A stretch of DNA of 64,000 nucleotides from Dactylosporangium sp. AC04546 (GTDB lineage Bacteria; Actinomycetota; Actinomycetes; Mycobacteriales; Micromonosporaceae): assembly GCF_022095675.1 (NCBI RefSeq), contig NZ_JAHYSG010000012.1, positions 62,001 to 126,000 on the forward strand, written 5' to 3'. The notes below the pieces were generated by a model. It ran no database searches. It was not told the origin of the DNA and saw only the letters and a list, made by a program, of their open reading frames with translations. The first letter of the stretch is position 1. Each line of letters opens with the position of its first letter. Positions 60,746 to 64,000 of this stretch are shown here, one piece after another. The position numbers and the translations under genes are program-made.

Positions 60746-61074
60746 AACGCGTTCTCCCATGCGAGACGGTCCAGCCGGGTCCGATCGTCGTGGACCCAGT
60801 CCCAGATCAGGTCGGCCACCGCGCCGGGTGCGTCCACCTCGGTCGACATGACGTCGGCCTCGGCTCCGTCGCGGTACTGCAGGGTGAAGGCGGCCGGCGC
60901 GTTGCGGTAGGTCTGGATGAACCGCCGGTCGTCGTCGGTCCGGCCGACGATCAGGAACGGGTTCGACCCGTGCAGCGCGTGCACCCACAGGTCCAGCATC
61001 GACCTGGTGAGGAACGGTATCCCGAGGTCGTCGCCACCGACGTTCAAGGTCACGTTCGCCCGCTCCGGCATCAC
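60742..61074 (-). CDS. Imm1-like immunity protein candidate
   Basis: A 110-residue protein. It has V-T-L-N-V-G-G-D-D-L-G-I-P, R-F-I-Q-T-Y-R-N, Y-R-D-G and a C-terminal W-D-W-V-H, which fit the Imm1 layout (a beta-sheet core with a final Trp-rich helix). Imm1 proteins neutralise deaminase or nuclease toxins. No toxin is seen in the window. The start GTG at 61074 follows TACGAT by 7 nt; the ATG at 61083 lies inside that box and is unlikely. Confidence 0.5.
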   Translation of the reverse strand: MMPERANVTLNVGGDDLGIPFLTRSMLDLWVHALHGSNPFLIVGRTDDDRRFIQTYRNAPAAFTLQYRDGAEADVMSTEVDAPGAVADLIWDWVHDDRTRLDRLAWENAF

Positions 61075-61097
61075 AGCGAGCATCGTACTGCCCGCGG

Positions 61098-61649
61098 TCA
61101 GCCGCGGCTCAGGGCGAGCAGCGCCTGCCGGTGCGCCTGGAGCTCCGCCTCCAGCCGGTCCCGGTGGAAGCGGGCCGGATCGGCGGCGTAGAGCTCCCGG
61201 CCCGCCGCCGAGGTGAACGCGGCCTCCGGCACCGTCTCGGCAGACGGGGGCAGGAACTTGAGCACCTCCTCGACGGCGGCGACCGCGTCGGCGGCCGCCT
61301 CACGCGCGCCGGCCCGGCGGTACGGCGACGCGTCCGGCGGGACGGCGGCGTGCTGCGCCGCCCGTTCACCCATCGCCAGGAACTCGCCGGGGTCGATGAT
61401 CTGGGACGGCTCGGGGCCGCCGTACGCCGGCGGCGGCACGGGGTCCGGTGCCAGCGCGAACGCGAAGCGGCGCGGCGCCCGGCAGGACGGGCACTCCCCC
61501 TCGTACACCGAGGTGTCATCCCGTCCGCGGTCGTGCCGGGACCAGGGGAAGTCCGCCTCGCCGCACCGCTCGCACGGGTGCAGCACCATGTACAGGTGGC
61601 ACTCGGTCGTCGAACGCGCGACCAGCATCGTCGCCTCCGTTTCGCTCAC
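61098..61649 (-). CDS. Zinc-ribbon protein of an uncharacterised three-gene operon
   Basis: A 183-residue protein with an N-terminal zinc ribbon: H-P-C-E-R-C-G-E-A-D-F and later G-E-C-P-S-C-R-A. A helical middle and end follow. Homologous zinc-ribbon headers (E-S-H-C-E-R-C-G) begin the third gene of the set at 63175. The GTG at 61649 overlaps the previous stop by 4 bp. The function is not recognised. Confidence 0.65.
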   Translation of the reverse strand: MSETEATMLVARSTTECHLYMVLHPCERCGEADFPWSRHDRGRDDTSVYEGECPSCRAPRRFAFALAPDPVPPPAYGGPEPSQIIDPGEFLAMGERAAQHAAVPPDASPYRRAGAREAAADAVAAVEEVLKFLPPSAETVPEAAFTSAAGRELYAADPARFHRDRLEAELQAHRQALLALSRG

Positions 61650-63175
61650 GGCTCGATCGTCGCGCGGCGCAGGCGCGTCCGCACGAACTCCTGCAGGGCA
61701 AGTGTGCCGAGCCGGACGGTGCCGACGCGGCGGCCTGGCCGCAACCGGACGCCGAGCTCGTCCAGGAGCTCCGCGGTGACGAGCGCGGCCTGGTGCGGCA
61801 GGACGACCCAGCCGGCCTCCTCAGCCGGGGCGGGCGGCCGCGGCGGGGGCAGGTCACGCAGGGCCGTCCGGAGTTCGGCCGCCCGTTCGGCGAGGCCGAC
61901 CGGCCGCCAGCCGGCGCCCTCCCAGCGCTGGATGGACACCAGATGGGTGCCGGGCCGGATGCCGTCGTGGCGCTCCCGCCAGCCCGTCCCCGCGAGCAGG
62001 TCGGCGGCCGCCACGGCCGCGTCACGGTGTACCCCGAAGTCCGCGGTCGCGGCCAGCTCCTGCGGGGTCGGTGTCGCCTCCGCCGCCGACCGGGCCACCG
62101 CGGCGAGCCGTTCGGCGGCGGCCGGCAGCGGCAGCCCGGCACTCAGCGGCCGCGGCTCCCGCAGCGGTGGGTGGTCGTCCGGCCGCTCGGGCCGGAGCCG
62201 GCCGGCCAGCTCGTGCGCGAGCTCGCTCAGGTCCGTGCCGCCGTCGCCGACGGTGACGGCGGGCCGGCCGGGTGCGAGCCGCTGGACGAGCTCTTCCAGC
62301 AGGTCCGTGACGACGGTGTACAGCGGGCCGGGCAGCGCCACCGCCGCACCCCCGGCGGTGGCGAGCCGGCGGTCCCAGTCGCGGGCCGCCTCGGCGATGC
62401 CGATCGGCTGTCCCGCCGGGTCGAGCCGCGCGGCGAGCTGCCAGGCCGGGTCCGCGACGCCCGCAGCGTCGTCCACCGGCGGCGCGGTCAGCAGCAGCTC
62501 CAGTTCGCGCCACCGTTCCCGGCGTGCCTGCGGCCAGTCGTCGCGGGTGGTGGCGGGGCCCTGCGCGGCGACCATCCGTGCGGCCGCAGAGTAGAGCCGC
62601 TCGTAGTCCTCGGCGGCCTCCGCCGTGTCCAGGCAGGCGACGCCGCCGGCGAGCAGGGTCGGCAGTGCCCCCAGCGCACCGGCGAGCACCGTCCGCGGGT
62701 CACCGCCGATCCGCTCGGCGACCGCTTCGCACAACCGCCACAGGTCCGGGTACTCCGGGGCGAGCTCCCACAACGCGAACCGCTCCGCGTCGACGACGAC
62801 CCCGCCACCGACGCCGCTGATGGCGAAGCAGCCGTCCTCGCCCGGCACCTCGCCGAGGGTGAGGCCGAGCGGCCACAGCCGGTACCGGCGGGCGAAGGCC
62901 TCGCCGCCGTCGGTCTCGACGAGCAGCCCGAGGCGCAGCAGCGCGTCGACCTCGGCCGTGACGGCGTCCGCCGGGAACCCCGTGTCGAGCGCGGCAACGA
63001 GCGTCCCGCGGTCGACGAGGGGCTCCTCGGCCGTGCCGTACGCGGCCAGCCACACGGCGGCCCGGACCGGGTCGGCGAGCGGCACGTCGGCCTCGCCGAT
63101 CCGCACCACGTCGGCCGGAACGCCGTCGCGTTCGAGTTCGCCGAGGTAGCGGCCGACGGGCAGCAGGGCGCGCAT
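61646..63175 (-). CDS. Uncharacterised large protein of the same operon
   Basis: A 509-residue soluble protein, rich in Ala, Leu and Arg, with mostly helical character. It has no transmembrane segment, signal or catalytic motif I can name. Features to note are the early E-A-D-V-P-L-A-D-P-V-R-A-A-V-W and the C-terminal G-R-R-V-G-T-V-R-L-G-T-L-A-L-Q. The ATG at 63175 shares a base with the upstream gene's stop (TGATG) and the stop overlaps the next GTG. Tight coupling implies the three proteins act together. Confidence 0.65.
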   Translation of the reverse strand: MRALLPVGRYLGELERDGVPADVVRIGEADVPLADPVRAAVWLAAYGTAEEPLVDRGTLVAALDTGFPADAVTAEVDALLRLGLLVETDGGEAFARRYRLWPLGLTLGEVPGEDGCFAISGVGGGVVVDAERFALWELAPEYPDLWRLCEAVAERIGGDPRTVLAGALGALPTLLAGGVACLDTAEAAEDYERLYSAAARMVAAQGPATTRDDWPQARRERWRELELLLTAPPVDDAAGVADPAWQLAARLDPAGQPIGIAEAARDWDRRLATAGGAAVALPGPLYTVVTDLLEELVQRLAPGRPAVTVGDGGTDLSELAHELAGRLRPERPDDHPPLREPRPLSAGLPLPAAAERLAAVARSAAEATPTPQELAATADFGVHRDAAVAAADLLAGTGWRERHDGIRPGTHLVSIQRWEGAGWRPVGLAERAAELRTALRDLPPPRPPAPAEEAGWVVLPHQAALVTAELLDELGVRLRPGRRVGTVRLGTLALQEFVRTRLRRATIEP

Positions 63176-64000
63176 CAGGCACCGACCGGGCGCAGGTATG
63201 CGGCGCCGCCGGCGAGCAGCCGGTGCAGCTGCGCGAACACGGCGGCCAGCAGGTCCGCGGAACGGTCGCCGGCGAGCGCGCGGCAGGTGGTGGCGAGGTC
63301 GTCGAGCCCGCCCGCCGACCAGACCGCGAACACCGCCTCGTCCAGGGCCGCAGCCGGGGTCACCGGCACCTGCGGACCGCTGACGGCACCGGTGGTGAGC
63401 GGCACGAGCCGCACCGTGGCGGCGAACGCGGCGAAGCCGTCCTCGTCCACCTCCGCGAGCAGCCCGGCGGCGAGGAGCCCATCCACCACCCCGGACGCGG
63501 AGCGGGGCCCCGGCAGGTGGTGCGCCGCCGACCACACCGCGTCCTCCTCGGTCGTGAGCGCGTGCCGGCGGGCGCCGACCTGCACGGTCGGGGTACCACC
63601 GAGCACCCCGAGGGCTCGCCCGAGCGGCAGCAGCATCGTGCCACGGGCCTCGTCCCGATATGCCTCCGTGACGCGCAGCTGCCGCGCGCGCAGCCACCGC
63701 AGCCGGTCCGATGTGGACGCCGGGGCGACGGCGATCGCCTCGTCGAGCAGGGTCAGGGCGGTCTCGGCGAGCTCGGCCGCGTCGGCGAGGGCCGCCGGGT
63801 CGAGGCGGGCCGGGTCGTCGGGCAGGGCCGCGACGCTGCGCCCGTACAGCAGCAGGTACCCGTCGACGTCGATGAGCCGTGACGGGCCGGCGGTGCGCTC
63901 GTCGAGGGTGAAGTCGTGCCGGTGTGCCGCGCCGCACCGCTCGCAGTGCGACTCGACGACGAGCCCGTCCGGGCCGGCGCCGCCGACCGCGTCCACCACC
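63175..64000 (-). CDS. Zinc-ribbon protein, N-terminus beyond window edge
   Basis: At least 274 residues are visible; the true start is probably to the right of 64000. A zinc ribbon C-E-R-C-G-A-A-H lies at about residue 18 of the visible part. A long helical domain and a C-terminal L-L-A-A-V-F-A-Q-L-H-R-L-L follow. It shares the header with the 61098 gene. It is the first visible gene of the operon and is coupled to the 509-residue gene. Confidence 0.6.
   Translation of the reverse strand, partial: VVDAVGGAGPDGLVVESHCERCGAAHRHDFTLDERTAGPSRLIDVDGYLLLYGRSVAALPDDPARLDPAALADAAELAETALTLLDEAIAVAPASTSDRLRWLRARQLRVTEAYRDEARGTMLLPLGRALGVLGGTPTVQVGARRHALTTEEDAVWSAAHHLPGPRSASGVVDGLLAAGLLAEVDEDGFAAFAATVRLVPLTTGAVSGPQVPVTPAAALDEAVFAVWSAGGLDDLATTCRALAGDRSADLLAAVFAQLHRLLAGGAAYLRPVGA

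Overview
The window is bacterial chromosomal DNA of very high GC content. Codon third positions are strongly GC-biased, there are many GTG starts and many leaderless transcripts, and the gene families (acVLRF1, nickel SOD, SARP/AfsR-type regulator, DUF2804, DUF5996) are actinobacterial. A soil or plant-associated filamentous actinomycete, probably Micromonosporaceae, fits best; that placement is inference. No phage, plasmid, insertion sequence or integrase was seen.

Layout. 1-8.6 kb: the end of a GH10 xylanase, a VanX-like lipoprotein, an FMN reductase-acetyltransferase fusion divergent from a MarR regulator, a radical SAM protein divergent from a HEAT-repeat protein, a methyltransferase, DUF5996, nickel SOD behind a MerR/SoxR-type promoter, and a zinc-ribbon protein. 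8.6-16.5 kb: pectate lyase with tandem LacI-type operators, a secreted cyclophilin, an FAH-family hydrolase, and an MMPL transporter-histidine kinase-response regulator operon. 16.5-23.7 kb: a GH2 enzyme with two ricin-type lectin domains, a GntR/amidohydrolase/class II aldolase operon, a 113-bp tandem array of palindromes, and an SDR. 23.7-31.1 kb: a tightly coupled operon of LacI regulator, ABC sugar importer, GH144-like glucanase and GH39 enzyme, ended by a strong hairpin. 31.2-43 kb: an ankyrin protein, a degenerate tRNA-like element, an esterase, a frameshifted PucR-type regulator, an unknown 481-aa protein, a putative amyloid-signalling NLR pair, GH43, a dehydrogenase, acVLRF1 and DUF2804.

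43-49 kb: a regulator/PH-like/hydrolase cassette flanked by duplicated copies of the DUF2804 3' end, a GT39 membrane glycosyltransferase, and a standalone alanyl-tRNA synthetase catalytic domain preceded by an alanine-rich leader peptide and competing hairpins. 49-64 kb: an AfsR-like regulator, a second GH43, gene fragments at a rearrangement scar, two tandem Hsp70-like proteins (one with degenerate nucleotide motifs, one with a WD40-like tail), gltD, and a left-pointing set of uncharacterised genes with an Imm1-like protein.

How it works together. Seven carbohydrate-active enzymes plus an ABC importer and a LacI regulator point to plant polysaccharide use; identical CG-centred operator cores link the pectate lyase to the importer operon. 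The most notable candidate systems are the small helical protein and NLR that share an N-D-G-I-I-S-x-G-D motif (positions 36400-39298), the alanine leader attenuator (48357-48481), the palindrome array (22397-22787) and the Hsp70-like pair (54497-58545).
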